Shown: positions 39,182 through 49,826, numbered from the stretch's first letter. The stretch: 64,000 nt of DNA from Paenibacillus sp. JQZ6Y-1 (GCF_040719145.1 NZ_JBFDUZ010000001.1:2790001-2854000); one strand, 5' to 3'. Notes: a model not told the origin generated them from the sequence alone. Made by a program: numbers and translations.

Positions 39182-39271
39182 GCTTATAGCCATGTTCTGC
39201 ATATTCATTCCATAGTAACTTGATTGTTGAATATTTGCATTGTATGGCCTTATATAAGGAAGAAATATATC

Positions 39272-40534
39272 TTAAGACCAGCTGTCCAGATACTTTTTCT
39301 GCTCATCTGTCAGGCTGTCGATACCGATACCGACGCTTTCCAGACGATAACGTGCTACTTTCTCGTCCAGCTCGTAAGGTACGTTGATGACGCCTGCACC
39401 AAGCTGCTCATAGTTCTCATTCACATAACGAAGACCAACCGCCTGCAGAGCAAATGTCATATCCATAATTTCCGCTGGATGACCGTCCGCTGCGCCAAGG
39501 TTAACCAAACGACCTTCAGCCAGCAAATAAATGCGGCGTCCGTCTTTCAGCTTGTATTCTTCAATATTTTTGCGAGCTGTTGTGATCGATACGGCGCGTG
39601 CCGCCAGATCTGGTTTGTTCGCTTCAACATCAAAGTGACCCGCATTACATACGATAGCGCCGTCTTTCATCACATCATAGTGCTCGCCAACGATAACGCT
39701 CTTATTCCCAGTTACCGTAATAAAGAAGTTGCCATGTTTGGCTGCTTCAATCATCGGCATCACATGAAAACCGTCCATATGTGCTTCTACCGCTTTGATC
39801 GCATCCACTTCGGTTACGATTACGTTAGCACCCAGACCTTTCGCACGCATTGCTACCCCTTTACCACACCAGCCGTAGCCTACAACGACAACAGTGGAAC
39901 CAGCAATCATCAGATTGGTTGTACGAATAATACCATCGAATACTGATTGACCTGTACCATAACGGTTGTCAAACAGATGCTTGCAATATGCGTCGTTGAC
40001 CGCTACCATCGGCAAGGTCAGCGTGCCTTCTTTTTGCAGAGCTTTCAGACGAATAATGCCGGTTGTCGTTTCTTCCGCACCACCGCGGATACCTTCCAGC
40101 AAGTCAGGACGTTCGCCGTGCATCAGCGTAATCAGATCACCACCATCGTCAATGATCAGATCAGGGCGTGTTTCCAGTGCATGCAGAACGAGCGATTTGT
40201 ACTCAGCAGGCTGCGGATTGTATTTGGCAAATACAGTGATGCCATCTTCCACCAGAGCAGCACATACATCATCCTGTGTGGACAGTGGGTTACTACCAGT
40301 AATTGTGACTTCCGCACCGCCAGCTTGTACCACTTTTGCCAGATACGCCGTTTTGGCTTCCAGATGCAGACAGATTGTAACCTTCAATCCTTTAAAAGGC
40401 AGATCTCGTTCGAATTCTTCTTTGATCCGGTTCAATACCGGCATATGGGAAGCCACCCATTCAATTTTGCGGTGCCCTTCCGGCGCAAGCGCCATGTCCG
40501 CTACGATGCTTTTTTCTAAGGACGGCAATGTCAT
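39272..40534 (-). CDS. ahcY: S-adenosylhomocysteine hydrolase
   Basis: 420 residues. AhcY splits SAH into adenosine and homocysteine with bound NAD; it removes the inhibitory product of methyltransferases. NAD site: [21 protein letters not shown]; substrate motifs [32 protein letters not shown] and NAGHFD. The ~40-residue insertion seen in some homologues is absent, as in many bacterial forms. The ATG at 40534 follows GGAGG by 9 bases. It sits between bshC and mraZ with terminators on both sides, a single-gene unit. Confidence 0.96.
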   Translation of the reverse strand: MTLPSLEKSIVADMALAPEGHRKIEWVASHMPVLNRIKEEFERDLPFKGLKVTICLHLEAKTAYLAKVVQAGGAEVTITGSNPLSTQDDVCAALVEDGITVFAKYNPQPAEYKSLVLHALETRPDLIIDDGGDLITLMHGERPDLLEGIRGGAEETTTGIIRLKALQKEGTLTLPMVAVNDAYCKHLFDNRYGTGQSVFDGIIRTTNLMIAGSTVVVVGYGWCGKGVAMRAKGLGANVIVTEVDAIKAVEAHMDGFHVMPMIEAAKHGNFFITVTGNKSVIVGEHYDVMKDGAIVCNAGHFDVEANKPDLAARAVSITTARKNIEEYKLKDGRRIYLLAEGRLVNLGAADGHPAEIMDMTFALQAVGLRYVNENYEQLGAGVINVPYELDEKVARYRLESVGIGIDSLTDEQKKYLDSWS

Positions 40535-40615
40535 ATTTAATTTCCTCCACTATTCGATGAGCCTGTCATCTTTTTTAAATTCATCAATACTTCCATATTA
40601 AGCGTTGAATGAAAA

Positions 40616-40650
40616 CAAAAGCAACCAACAATTGTTGTTGGCTGCTTTTG
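40616..40650 (-). terminator. terminator after bshC
   Basis: Minus strand: AAAGCAGCCAA ... TTGGTTGCTTTTG with a ~8-base loop, just after the bshC stop and before ahcY. Confidence 0.75.
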
Positions 40651-40663
40651 CTTCGCTATCTCA

Positions 40664-42310
40664 TTACATATAAATAAGACGGTGACCGCCGTTCAAATCC
40701 GGTTCAACTGCCAGCAGTTGGTCCAACCAGCGCTCGCCATAACGTCCAATATAATAGTAGCTATTGATCGTCCGCTCCTGCGGCTTGTTAAACGGATAAA
40801 GGGAATGAGCGATTCGATCCAACCGACGCAATCCCACCTCATGCTGCTTTTCGACCGCATGAACACTTTTACGATACAGGTAGTCGATCTGTGCTTCTAT
40901 TTTATGCTGATTATTGTCAGCAATATGCAGAAGCGCCGGATCGACGTCAGATAATGACTGCACAAACGGATGATACAGCTCAGTAAACTGCTTACGCAGC
41001 TGCTCGAAACGCGCATCCAGATTGTAATCCTCCTGCTCGCTAAGCCAGCCTTGACGAATCTCTTCAAACCGTTGACGTACATCGTCAAAGGTAAGATCAA
41101 ATTGCTGCATAAGCTGCTGAATCTTTTCCTCCACCATCGTAAACGACATGCGCGGTACAATTGGTGGCATTTGCAAGCCCAGTACGTCAAACGCCTGACG
41201 CGTTAACGCCCAGTAAGCGATCTCGCCTGTTCCTAGAATCGTACCCAACACTGGAAATAGCGATTCCTGCATCAGCGGACGCGTCAACACATTGTTGCTA
41301 AAGCGTTCTGGATGCTGCTCTACCATATCCAGCAATTCCTCGCGGGTAAAGGTGACTAACCCTTTGCGGTCCGTAAATAAACCATTTCGCTTGAACAACA
41401 ACAAACGCTCGTTATTGTACACTTCATCGGTATGGATATAAAACAGATTGGCGCTATCCTCAGCAACGGTTGCCTGCTCCTCGTAACCAGCAGCCCGAAC
41501 CTGCTCTGCCGATGCCACATATGCCTTCGTCAAATCGTCATTGTGCTGAATGATGTTGCGGAATACCGGTTTTTCTAGCTCACGCAGATCGGGATGATCC
41601 GAATCCAGCAAAATCAAGCCAAAGCGACCGAACAAACGACCCAGCTGACGGGCAAACGCATCGCTCAGATTGTCGGACTGCCGCATACATCGAGACAGCT
41701 CTGCCATCCATTCTGCTTTATGCTCGCTATCCGGCAACAGACTTTCAAACTGGTGCAGCACTGGCTGAATATGAGCTTCGGTAATCTCCGTACGACTCAC
41801 TGGTGAATGACCACCGCGTTCATGCTCCATGCGAATTTTGACTGCTTCTCCGTGCAGATCGGGCAAATACGTATGATTAACTTCATCCCAATCATGATCT
41901 TCCCCAGCAATCCAGAACACCGGTATCACTGGGCGTCCTAGCTTCGCCGAAGCTTCACGTGCGGACAGGATGAGTGTAACGACTTTATAAATAACCAGCA
42001 GTGGACCGGTAAACAGACCGCTCTGCTGACCACCTACCACCGTTAGCGTATCTTCCTGACGCAGCGTATGCAGTGCTTGACGCACAGCTTCATGATCGTT
42101 ATAGGCAAGATTGTAAGTTGTCAGACAATCCACTAACGCTCCACGCTCAATCCGGGAGTGCTTATTTTGATCCAGCCAGGCGGCACGCTGCGCCCATGTC
42201 TGCGGATCAGTCACATTCATATTATACAAGCTGCTTACCGATGCAAAATCATTAATATACCGCTCTGCAAGCGGCTGATTCGCAGGTAGCCTCTCCGGAA
42301 CTACATTCAT
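40664..42310 (-). CDS. bshC: BshC, cysteine-adding enzyme of bacillithiol synthesis
   Basis: 548 residues. BshC joins cysteine to glucosaminyl malate in the last step of bacillithiol synthesis. Family motifs: TVVGGQQSGLFTGPLLVIYK near 90, PVFWIAGEDHDWDEVNH near 129 and a long coiled-coil C-terminal half. Bacillithiol is the main low-molecular thiol of many Firmicutes. The ATG at 42310 follows a GGAGG site. In Bacillus the same gene (yllA) is just upstream of mraZ; here ahcY has come between them. Confidence 0.94.
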   Translation of the reverse strand: MNVVPERLPANQPLAERYINDFASVSSLYNMNVTDPQTWAQRAAWLDQNKHSRIERGALVDCLTTYNLAYNDHEAVRQALHTLRQEDTLTVVGGQQSGLFTGPLLVIYKVVTLILSAREASAKLGRPVIPVFWIAGEDHDWDEVNHTYLPDLHGEAVKIRMEHERGGHSPVSRTEITEAHIQPVLHQFESLLPDSEHKAEWMAELSRCMRQSDNLSDAFARQLGRLFGRFGLILLDSDHPDLRELEKPVFRNIIQHNDDLTKAYVASAEQVRAAGYEEQATVAEDSANLFYIHTDEVYNNERLLLFKRNGLFTDRKGLVTFTREELLDMVEQHPERFSNNVLTRPLMQESLFPVLGTILGTGEIAYWALTRQAFDVLGLQMPPIVPRMSFTMVEEKIQQLMQQFDLTFDDVRQRFEEIRQGWLSEQEDYNLDARFEQLRKQFTELYHPFVQSLSDVDPALLHIADNNQHKIEAQIDYLYRKSVHAVEKQHEVGLRRLDRIAHSLYPFNKPQERTINSYYYIGRYGERWLDQLLAVEPDLNGGHRLIYM

Positions 42311-42430
42311 GGGGTAAGGTCCTCCTCATCGTTGTTACTTAATGTAACTTTCTAAACCTTATTTGATTGTACGAAAGTATCCAGTTTTAGTCAAAGCATT
42401 CAACCATCTTTTTTGTATTTTGAAAAAAAC

Positions 42431-42461
42431 AAAAAAACCGCCAATATTATGGCGGTTTTTG
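42431..42461 (-). terminator. terminator after the oligopeptide transporter operon
   Basis: AAAAACCGCCA-ATATTA-TGGCGGTTTTTG: a perfect 11-bp stem with T-runs in both directions. It lies 12 bases past the ATPase gene stop. Confidence 0.88.
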
Positions 42462-42472
42462 CATATCATTGA

Positions 42473-44242
42473 TTAGTTGATCGGTTGAGCAACCCAGTGT
42501 CCCTGCGATACTTCAATTAGTTCAGAGTTGTCGAGGTCGAATGGATCTTTCGGAGCGCCCGGATTAGCGGACTCTACCGGTGCTTGTTGCTCATCCGGCA
42601 GCAGGATTCTGCGTTTGTTCACTTCTACCTCTGGATCTGGGATCGGAATCGCAGACAACAGGGTTTTGGTGTACGGATGCAGTGGGTTAGCATACAGTTC
42701 TTCACTTTCTGCCAGTTCCACGATTTTACCCATGTACATAACAGCAACGCGGTCACTGATATGTTTTACCATAGACAGATCATGCGCGATAAACAGGTAT
42801 GTCAGACCGAGACGCTGTTGCAGATCTTCCAGCAATTTCACAACCTGTGCCTGGATCGAAACGTCCAGTGCCGACAACGGCTCGTCACAGATGATGAATT
42901 TTGGATTGACTGCCAGTGCACGGGCGATACCGATACGCTGTCTTTGACCACCGGAGAACTCATGCGGGTAACGCATTGCATGGCTAGCGTTCAGACCAAC
43001 CATGTCCAGCAGTTCTTCTACGCGTTTTTTACGTTCAGCACGGCTGCCTGCCAGACCATGAATGTCCAGCGATTCACCAATGATGTCCATAACGTTAAAG
43101 CGTGGGTTCAGAGATGCGTATGGATCTTGGAAGATCATTTGCATATCTTTACGCATTGCTTTCATCTTACGTGGGGACAGGCTGAAAATATCTGTACCGT
43201 TAAATTTAACGCTTCCTCCCGTTGGCTCATACAGACGCAGCATCGTACGACCTGTTGTGGATTTACCACAACCGGATTCGCCTACAACGCCCAGTGTTTC
43301 ACCTTCGTAGATTTTGAAGCTGATGTCGTTAACAGCTTTGAGGATATTGCCTTTACCCAGATTAAAATGCTGACGCAGATTGCTTACTTCTACGAGTGGA
43401 CGAGTTGGATCAAGACCAGCAATGGCAGAAGCCAGCTTCGGTTTTTTCGGCTCGTCCAGACGCGGCAACGCGCCAAGCAGACGTTTGGTGTACGGATGTT
43501 GTGCGTTTTTGAAGATTTCGGAGGTTGTGCCTGTTTCGACAACATCCCCTTCTTTCATAACAACGACGCGGTCACACATGCCAGCAACAACGCCCAGATC
43601 ATGCGTGATCAGAATGATGGAAGTACCCAGCTTTTGCTGCATATCTTTCATCAGATCGAGAATTTGCGCTTGAATCGTTACGTCAAGTGCTGTAGTCGGC
43701 TCATCGGCAATCAGCAATGCCGGACGGCAAGCGAGTGCAATCGCGATCATGGCACGTTGACGCATACCACCAGAAAATTGGTGCGGATAATGATTGAAAC
43801 GAACTTCGGCATTTTTGATGCCGACCAGTTTCAGCATTTCGATCGCTGATTTTTTCGCTTCTGTCGCAGACAGCTTTTGGTGCTTGCGCAACACTTCTGT
43901 GATTTGTTTACCGATTTTGATGGTTGGATTCAGCGAGGTCATCGGATCTTGGAAAATCATACCGATGTCTTTACCGCGAATTGTCTCCATTTGCTTATCG
44001 GATTTTTTCAGCAGGCTTTCGCCCAAGAAAGTAATGTCTCCACTTTTAATAATAGAAGGCGGAGAAGGAATCAGACGCATAATTGTTTGAGCTGTTACAC
44101 TCTTACCGCTACCGGACTCCCCGACAATACCCAGCGTTTCCCCTCTGCCAATCTCGAAATTGACATCTTTAACGGCTTTAAATTCACCGGCACGAGTATT
44201 GAAGGATACGCTCAAATTTTGTACTGATAAGATTTTCTCCAC
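42473..44242 (-). CDS. oligopeptide ABC transporter, fused double ATPase (OppD-OppF)
   Basis: About 590 residues with two complete ABC ATPase domains. The first has Walker A GESGSGKS, signature SGGMRQR and the OppD-type tail [12 protein letters not shown]. The second has [15 protein letters not shown] and [12 protein letters not shown]. In most Firmicutes OppD and OppF are separate proteins; this one fuses them, as in GsiA-like systems. The GTG at 44242 is preceded by GGAGG 8 bases upstream; an earlier GTG overlaps that site. It powers import through the permeases encoded just upstream. Confidence 0.92.
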   Translation of the reverse strand: MEKILSVQNLSVSFNTRAGEFKAVKDVNFEIGRGETLGIVGESGSGKSVTAQTIMRLIPSPPSIIKSGDITFLGESLLKKSDKQMETIRGKDIGMIFQDPMTSLNPTIKIGKQITEVLRKHQKLSATEAKKSAIEMLKLVGIKNAEVRFNHYPHQFSGGMRQRAMIAIALACRPALLIADEPTTALDVTIQAQILDLMKDMQQKLGTSIILITHDLGVVAGMCDRVVVMKEGDVVETGTTSEIFKNAQHPYTKRLLGALPRLDEPKKPKLASAIAGLDPTRPLVEVSNLRQHFNLGKGNILKAVNDISFKIYEGETLGVVGESGCGKSTTGRTMLRLYEPTGGSVKFNGTDIFSLSPRKMKAMRKDMQMIFQDPYASLNPRFNVMDIIGESLDIHGLAGSRAERKKRVEELLDMVGLNASHAMRYPHEFSGGQRQRIGIARALAVNPKFIICDEPLSALDVSIQAQVVKLLEDLQQRLGLTYLFIAHDLSMVKHISDRVAVMYMGKIVELAESEELYANPLHPYTKTLLSAIPIPDPEVEVNKRRILLPDEQQAPVESANPGAPKDPFDLDNSELIEVSQGHWVAQPIN

Positions 44243-44261
44243 TAAGCCCACCTCCTATGAA

Positions 44262-45179
44262 TTATTTTTTCAGTTTCGGATCCAGTGCGTCACGCAGACC
44301 ATCACCCAGCAGGTTAAATGCCAGCATAGTCAAACAGATCAGACCAGCAGGGAACCACATACGCCAAGGATACAGATTCCAACCTTGCAGCGCATCATTG
44401 ATCATAGAACCGAGCGACGATACAGGTGCTTGTACACCTAGACCGAGGAAGCTCAGGAAAGCCTCGGAGAAGATCGCACTTGGAACGGAAAGCGTTACTG
44501 TTACGATAATAGGTCCCAGTGCATTTGGCAACAGGTGTTTGAACAATTGGCGTCCTGCACCTGCACCCATGGAACGTGCTGCGAGAATGAAATCTCGGTT
44601 TTTCAATTGGATAATCTCACCACGGACAATCCAAGACATCGTTACCCAACCAGTTACGGCGAGTGCGAAGATGATTGTCGGCAGACCTGGCTCCAGAACA
44701 ACGAGCAACAGGATTACGATCAGCAGGTAAGGAATCGAGTACAAAATTTCGGAAATTTTGTTCATGATCTCGTCGGTACGACCGCCTGCATAACCCATAA
44801 TTGCACCGTAGATGACACCGATCAGCAAGTCAATCAATGCTGCGGAGAAACCGACGATCAGGGAAATACGTGCGCCCATCCAAGTACGAACCCACATGTC
44901 ACGGCCGAGATTATCGGTACCGAACCAGTGCTCACCTGAAGGCGGTTTGTTGGTATTCATCAAATCATTGCTGTAATAGTTAAACGCCACCATATGTGGA
45001 CCGATAATTGCCATAAGAATAATAACCAGCAGTGTTCCCAAACTGATCATGGCTACAGGATTGCGAGTCAAACGATACATTGCATCCTGGAACAGGGAGA
45101 CACTCTTCTGCTGTGCAGTCGGATCAATCGTTACATCACCCGGTGTAGGGTTTGGAGTTTGGTTTCCATTTGCTGCCAA
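44262..45179 (-). CDS. oppC: oligopeptide ABC transporter permease (OppC/DppC)
   Basis: 305 residues with a variable N-terminus, six predicted membrane helices and the OppC N-terminal helix (DAMYRLTRNPVAMISL). The EAA loop, which contacts the ATPase, is AARSMGAGAGRQLFKHLLPNALGPI. The GTDNLGRDMW motif is typical of OppC/DppC. The start is TTG at 45179 with GGGGGC upstream, 3 bp after the oppB stop. It pairs with the preceding permease. Confidence 0.93.
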   Translation of the reverse strand: MAANGNQTPNPTPGDVTIDPTAQQKSVSLFQDAMYRLTRNPVAMISLGTLLVIILMAIIGPHMVAFNYYSNDLMNTNKPPSGEHWFGTDNLGRDMWVRTWMGARISLIVGFSAALIDLLIGVIYGAIMGYAGGRTDEIMNKISEILYSIPYLLIVILLLVVLEPGLPTIIFALAVTGWVTMSWIVRGEIIQLKNRDFILAARSMGAGAGRQLFKHLLPNALGPIIVTVTLSVPSAIFSEAFLSFLGLGVQAPVSSLGSMINDALQGWNLYPWRMWFPAGLICLTMLAFNLLGDGLRDALDPKLKK

Positions 45180-45182
45180 CGT

Positions 45183-46115
45183 TTATGCCCCCTTTTTGCC
45201 TGACAGTTTGATACGAGGATCAATCAGAACATATAAGATATCTGTAATAAAACGAGCCAACATCAGAATAACGCCGTAGAAGATCGTTACACCCATGATC
45301 ATGGTATAGTCACGGTTGGTAATACTTTCTACGAATACTTTACCGATACCGCCGATACCGAAGATTTGCTCGATAACGACCGAACCTGTAATAACGTTCG
45401 CTGTCATAGGTCCAACATAAGTAACAACTGGCAAAATACCGTTACGTACAACGTGACGTGTCATGATGGTAAAGCCGTTCAGACCTTTGGCTTTGGCTGT
45501 TTTGATGTAATCGGAATTCAGTACCTCGAGCATGCTAGAGCGAGTCAGACGAGCGATAAATGCAATCGGTTGAACAGCAAGTGCTGCGACCGGCAATACA
45601 AAATCGCTTGGCTTACTAAAGCCCATAACATCGAACCAACCCAGTTTAAGGGCAAATAGATACTGAATAAGCGTTGCAAGCACAAAGCTCGGAACCGCTA
45701 TACCGAGAATCGCGAGTATCATGGCTACATGGTCAATCAATTTACGATGATACAATGCTGCTACCATACCGAGTATAATACCGACCACAATCGAAATAAT
45801 GATCGCAAAAATACCGATTTGCAGGGAAGGCTTAAATGTTTGTGCAATGCGTCCGGTTACGTCCTGATTTTGATATTTCATGGAAATACCAAGATCACCT
45901 TGAACAATGTTACCTAGATAACGAACGTATTGTACCGGAATAGGCTGGTCCAGTCCGTATTGCGCCATCAAGCGCGCTTTAATTTGAGGCTGTACAGCCT
46001 TCTCGGACATGAACGGATCGCCCGGAATGATTTTCATCAGAAAAAATGTCAGTGATACCAGGATAAATAGAGACACTAGCATAAAGAAAAATTTGCTGGC
46101 GATATATCTAACCAT
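45183..46115 (-). CDS. oppB: oligopeptide ABC transporter permease (OppB/DppB)
   Basis: 310 residues, six predicted membrane helices. MVRYIASKFFFMLVSL start, KIIPGDPF near 30 and an EAA loop (TAKAKGLNGFTIMTRHVVRNGILPV) are typical of OppB/DppB. It forms the membrane channel with OppC. The 250-bp gap to the binding protein gene holds a hairpin (46293-46333) that may lower expression of the membrane genes relative to oppA. Confidence 0.93.
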   Translation of the reverse strand: MVRYIASKFFFMLVSLFILVSLTFFLMKIIPGDPFMSEKAVQPQIKARLMAQYGLDQPIPVQYVRYLGNIVQGDLGISMKYQNQDVTGRIAQTFKPSLQIGIFAIIISIVVGIILGMVAALYHRKLIDHVAMILAILGIAVPSFVLATLIQYLFALKLGWFDVMGFSKPSDFVLPVAALAVQPIAFIARLTRSSMLEVLNSDYIKTAKAKGLNGFTIMTRHVVRNGILPVVTYVGPMTANVITGSVVIEQIFGIGGIGKVFVESITNRDYTMIMGVTIFYGVILMLARFITDILYVLIDPRIKLSGKKGA

Positions 46116-46292
46116 TTCTCCGGAGCCCTCCTTTGTTAGTTGTTAGATTTTACGTTCAACCATAATATTCCTTCCACAGTTCGCAAAAAACTGCGTTCAT
46201 ATTCATATCATTTAAAAGAAACAAGTTTAAAAACTTGCAATATTCAACGTTATAAAAAGCAATATATGGTAAAACGCAAAACACACATAAAA

Positions 46293-46333
46293 GCGGGATA
46301 TATATGGTTGGAAAGTCCCCACATATATCCCGC
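46293..46333 (-). terminator. partial terminator hairpin between oppA and oppB
   Basis: A 15-bp near-perfect stem GCGGGATATATGTGG...CCATATATATCCCGC on the minus strand, then TTTTA. Such hairpins after a binding-protein gene often let only some transcription pass into the permease genes. The rest of the 46116-46366 gap holds no gene. Confidence 0.65.
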
Positions 46334-46366
46334 AGCAATCATCTAACTGCCAAATAAGTTATTGAA

Positions 46367-48034
46367 TTATTCGAAATACGCTTTAGAGAAGTCAACTGCA
46401 CCACTGAAATCAACTACAATACCTTTAAGATTTGGTTTTACAAGAGAAATACTAGTGTAGTAGTAGATTGGCATAATTGCCATATCGTCTTGAATCAGCA
46501 TTTTCTCTGCTTGCGCCATATCTGTCATGCGTTTTGCGTTGTCTTGCGTCGATTTTGCATCAGCAATCAGTTTGTCATACGCGGAGTTAGCGTAACCAGC
46601 GTCATTGTTACCGCCTTTTGTTACCCACATATCCATGAATGTCATTGGATCATTGTAGTCAGCTGTCCAACCAGCACGAGCGATTTGGTAGTTACCGCTT
46701 TGACGGTTGTTCAGGAATACGCTCCACTCTTGGTTTTCGGTTTTAACATCGACACCCAAGTTTGTTTTCCACATATCTGCAATTGCCAGAGCCACTTTTT
46801 GGTGAGCTTCACTGGAGTTGTAGATCAGTGTGATTGCAGGCAGTGTAGTGATACCTTCTTCTTTCATACCTTCTGCCAGCAATGTTTTAGCTTGTGCTAC
46901 ATCTTCAGTAAAGTAGCTGTCTTTAACCTCTGTGCGGTATTCTTCGTTTTGACCTTTGATACCCGGAGGTACAAAGCCATAAGCTGGAATTTGACCGCCC
47001 AGTGTTACGTTATCCACAATCGCTTGACGGTTGATCGACATAGCGAATGCTTTACGGATTTTAGCGTTATCGAAAGGTTTTTCTTTATTGTTGAATTCAT
47101 AGTAGTACGTACTTGCAATACCTTTTGCATTGAATTGGTCTGGGTATTGTTGTTTTGCAGCAGGGATTTGATCGGTTGGGATCTCACCAGTAGGTGCACC
47201 AGCATAATCCAACTGACCGCTCTGGTAACTTGCATATTCAGTTGCGCCAGAGTTCACCAGGGAAGAAGTGATTGTGTTCAGCTTGATGTTGCTTGCATCC
47301 CAATACTTATCGTTTTTCGTCCAAACCAATTGCTGACCTGTAGTCCAGGTAGTCATTGTGAATGGTCCGTTGGTAACCATAGTATCTGCTTTGGAAGCCC
47401 ATTGAGGATTGGCTTCAACATTCTTTTTGTTTACAGGATAGTACGTGTAGAAGGAAGTCAGACCCAACCAGTATGGAGCCGGATCTTGCAGCGTTACTTC
47501 AAGCGTTTTGTCGTCAACCGCTTTTACGCCAACCTGGGAGAAATCTTTGATTTTACCAGTGTTGAAAGCTTCGCCGTTTTTCAGGTAGTAAAGCTGGTAA
47601 GCATATTCAGATGCTGGAGTTGTGTCTGGGCTCAATACGCGTTGCCAAGCATAAACGAAATCTTCTGCTGTTACAGGCTCGCCGTTGTTCCAGGTTGCAT
47701 TATCACGAAGGTGGAAAGTATATTTCAAACCGTCTTCGGAAACGTCCCATTTCTCAGCTACGCCTGGAGCTGGATTACCATCCGCGCCCATGCGTGTCAG
47801 ACCTTCGTACATCAGCTTCAGGGCAGTATTTGTTTGGCTATCTTTTGCCTGAGCTGGATCAAAAGTTGGAGGTTCAGCACTCATATTGATCTTGAGATCT
47901 TGTGATGCTGTCGTTCCTTCTCCTGATTCTCCACTTGTACCTGTGCTGCTGTTAGAACCGCTGCTGCATGCTGCAAGCAATGATCCGAACGCCAGTACGA
48001 GTACCATAAGTACTAACCAACTTTTCCTTTTCAT
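46367..48034 (-). CDS. oppA: oligopeptide-binding lipoprotein (SBP family 5)
   Basis: 555 residues. The lipoprotein signal has a lipobox LAAC with Cys23, followed by a Ser/Gly/Thr linker. The mature protein is SBP_bac_5: APGVAEKWDVSEDGLKYTFHLR, EPVTAEDFVYAWQRV, FDNAKIRKAFAMSINRQAIV. It captures peptides at the cell surface for the OppB/C/DF importer and is probably matured by LspA. First gene of the operon. A good TATAAT box at 48076-48081 lies about 40 bases upstream; its -35 is weak. Confidence 0.94.
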   Translation of the reverse strand: MKRKSWLVLMVLVLAFGSLLAACSSGSNSSTGTSGESGEGTTASQDLKINMSAEPPTFDPAQAKDSQTNTALKLMYEGLTRMGADGNPAPGVAEKWDVSEDGLKYTFHLRDNATWNNGEPVTAEDFVYAWQRVLSPDTTPASEYAYQLYYLKNGEAFNTGKIKDFSQVGVKAVDDKTLEVTLQDPAPYWLGLTSFYTYYPVNKKNVEANPQWASKADTMVTNGPFTMTTWTTGQQLVWTKNDKYWDASNIKLNTITSSLVNSGATEYASYQSGQLDYAGAPTGEIPTDQIPAAKQQYPDQFNAKGIASTYYYEFNNKEKPFDNAKIRKAFAMSINRQAIVDNVTLGGQIPAYGFVPPGIKGQNEEYRTEVKDSYFTEDVAQAKTLLAEGMKEEGITTLPAITLIYNSSEAHQKVALAIADMWKTNLGVDVKTENQEWSVFLNNRQSGNYQIARAGWTADYNDPMTFMDMWVTKGGNNDAGYANSAYDKLIADAKSTQDNAKRMTDMAQAEKMLIQDDMAIMPIYYYTSISLVKPNLKGIVVDFSGAVDFSKAYFE

Positions 48035-48075
48035 CTAGCAGTTTCCCCCTAAAAAAATGTGGTATATGCTTTTAG

Positions 48076-48081
48076 ATTATA
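48076..48081 (-). promoter_or_regulatory. -10 box of oppA
   Basis: Consensus TATAAT on the minus strand. No good TTGACA partner is at 17 bases, so an activator or extended contacts may be needed. T/A-rich tracts lie upstream (48090-48150). Confidence 0.5.
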
Positions 48082-48234
48082 CAACCAGTGGTCAAAAAAA
48101 TCTATATCTCAACGTTAAAAAAATCGTTTTTTTTCGTTTTTTTCAACATTTTTGTCACATTGCAGCGTAAATTAGGCTCCACACCACGGTCGAATACCTG
48201 ACATCAAGCAATTTTTTACCAATTTTCGACACGT

Positions 48235-48627
48235 TTAGCGTGATATGTATTGTAAAATCGCGATCAATAGCAGGACGATGTAACCTAAGCTCAGAAAGAA
48301 AAACGAAAGTCTCCATACCGCTCGAAATAATCGCTGGAAATCAACTTTGCCCTTCATTCGGTTCTGAGCGCTTCCAATCAAGCCGATTGCAAGGAGCAAA
48401 ATAAGCAAAAAGATGTAAAACCCAAGCCCGCTATTAAACGTTGTGTTAAATAAAGCTGCCACCGAAATATACAGAAATGGTGTCGTCACATCCATAGCGG
48501 AGGCGATTGCCTGCTTTTTATCCTTTTTGCGCAGAATCATAATGAAATAAGTAGCGATAAAAGGAATAAAGGGAACAAGGCTTAAAAATATGGCGCCATT
48601 CAGCAGCCAACCAAACAATCCTCCCAT
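48235..48627 (-). CDS. DUF3397-family membrane protein
   Basis: 130 residues, four predicted membrane helices. The run 'ASAMDVTTPFLYISVAALFN' and 'LFRAVWRLSFFFLSLGYIVL' fits the DUF3397 family, whose members are small membrane proteins of unknown role near panE or bshC in bacilli. The ATG follows the panE stop immediately, with GGAGG 8 bases upstream, so it is the second gene of a panE operon. Confidence 0.8.
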   Translation of the reverse strand: MGGLFGWLLNGAIFLSLVPFIPFIATYFIMILRKKDKKQAIASAMDVTTPFLYISVAALFNTTFNSGLGFYIFLLILLLAIGLIGSAQNRMKGKVDFQRLFRAVWRLSFFFLSLGYIVLLLIAILQYISR

Positions 48628-49629
48628 TTACGGAGCCTCCTCTACTGTCAATGGTTCAATGAACTGGCATATCCATTCATGCGTTTCTGCACGATAACCG
48701 GTGCGACGCGCCAGCTCAGTGATCGTGCCGTTGATCCAAGCGATTTCGGTACGCCGATTGTGCTGCACATCTGCAAGCATGGATGAGGTATTCGCTGATG
48801 TCGCACGACATATACTAAGCACGTCATCCCACCATTGTGGACACCACGGAATATGATTTCTTTCATATACCTCAACCGCTTCCATGAACAACCGTCGCAT
48901 CAAATTCATCCGCTTGTCGCTTGCCAGCAATTCTCCGTTCGGCACGCGCCATAATGCGGTTAAAGGATTGATCACGGCGTTGATGATCAACTTCCGGTAT
49001 ACTTCCTTCCCGATATCTTTCGACAAAGAAGATTGGAATCCTGCCTTTTGAAACAAATTTATTAAAAAAGACAGGTGATCATGTTCATGCTGCGTGCATA
49101 TTGTCATATTAGATGTTGCATCCTTCGAACTATATAAGCTGTTCATTTGACCTATGACTGTTTGTCCATGACCCGCATGGGTCACTTGATTGTCGGATGA
49201 TTTCTTTGCGCCTTCTGTCGTAATCGCGGCATAAACCTGCCATGAGGTAGGCCAAGGATTATCTGCGCGCACCCCATTTTGCATACAAATAATGGTAGTG
49301 CCATCCTTCACTCGATCATGGAGCTGCTGGATGAACGAATCGGTAAGATGGGTCTGTTTGATGGTAACGATTACAATATCAGCTGGTGGCAAGGATGCAG
49401 GGTGCTGCTCCTCTGTACAATAGATAGCAGTACCGGAAGCTGTATGAGGAACTATCTTTTGCGGTTCTGCTTCATCATGATCGCAGAATAGTATGCCTTC
49501 GCTGACAATCCGATTTACTTGCTCGCGTCTGCGACACCATAAGTTTAACTGGTCATCCGCAAGATATGGCGACATTTTGCTATAAAAAAGTAAACCTAAT
49601 GCTCCTCCGCCCCAAATATCAATGATCAT
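48628..49629 (-). CDS. panE: 2-dehydropantoate 2-reductase (ketopantoate reductase)
   Basis: 333 residues from the ATG at 49629 with GGAGGG 7 bases upstream. PanE reduces ketopantoate to pantoate with NADPH on the way to CoA. The N-terminal NAD(P) fold begins IIDIWGGGALGLLFYS (one of the Gly-x-Gly positions fits GGGALG). The C-terminal domain carries the catalytic-Lys region KLIINAVINPLTALW and MLADVQHNRRTEIAWINGTI, typical of the family. A paralogue in another dehydrogenase family is less likely. Confidence 0.9.
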   Translation of the reverse strand: MIIDIWGGGALGLLFYSKMSPYLADDQLNLWCRRREQVNRIVSEGILFCDHDEAEPQKIVPHTASGTAIYCTEEQHPASLPPADIVIVTIKQTHLTDSFIQQLHDRVKDGTTIICMQNGVRADNPWPTSWQVYAAITTEGAKKSSDNQVTHAGHGQTVIGQMNSLYSSKDATSNMTICTQHEHDHLSFLINLFQKAGFQSSLSKDIGKEVYRKLIINAVINPLTALWRVPNGELLASDKRMNLMRRLFMEAVEVYERNHIPWCPQWWDDVLSICRATSANTSSMLADVQHNRRTEIAWINGTITELARRTGYRAETHEWICQFIEPLTVEEAP

Positions 49630-49826
49630 ATGGTTTCCCTCCTGCTGGTCAATACGATACAATAAACATAAGCATGTTAGCTTACTACTCACTAGCTAAT
49701 CAAATGGAATCAAAGCTCTCTATCTGCTCTATCACCAACTGTGTGTGTTCAACATACACAATCGATACATAGGTTATCCACTAAAAAGGAATACTAATTA
49801 TTTATTATACAAGGAGGAGACGATTC

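Noticed and set aside
40535-40615. SAM or SAH riboswitch before ahcY
   Set aside because: The gap between the bshC terminator and ahcY is about 80 bases and lacks known SAH/SAM motif sequences.
46490-47905. 471-codon plus-strand frame opposite oppA
   Set aside because: Antisense shadow; the minus-strand product is a clear lipoprotein.
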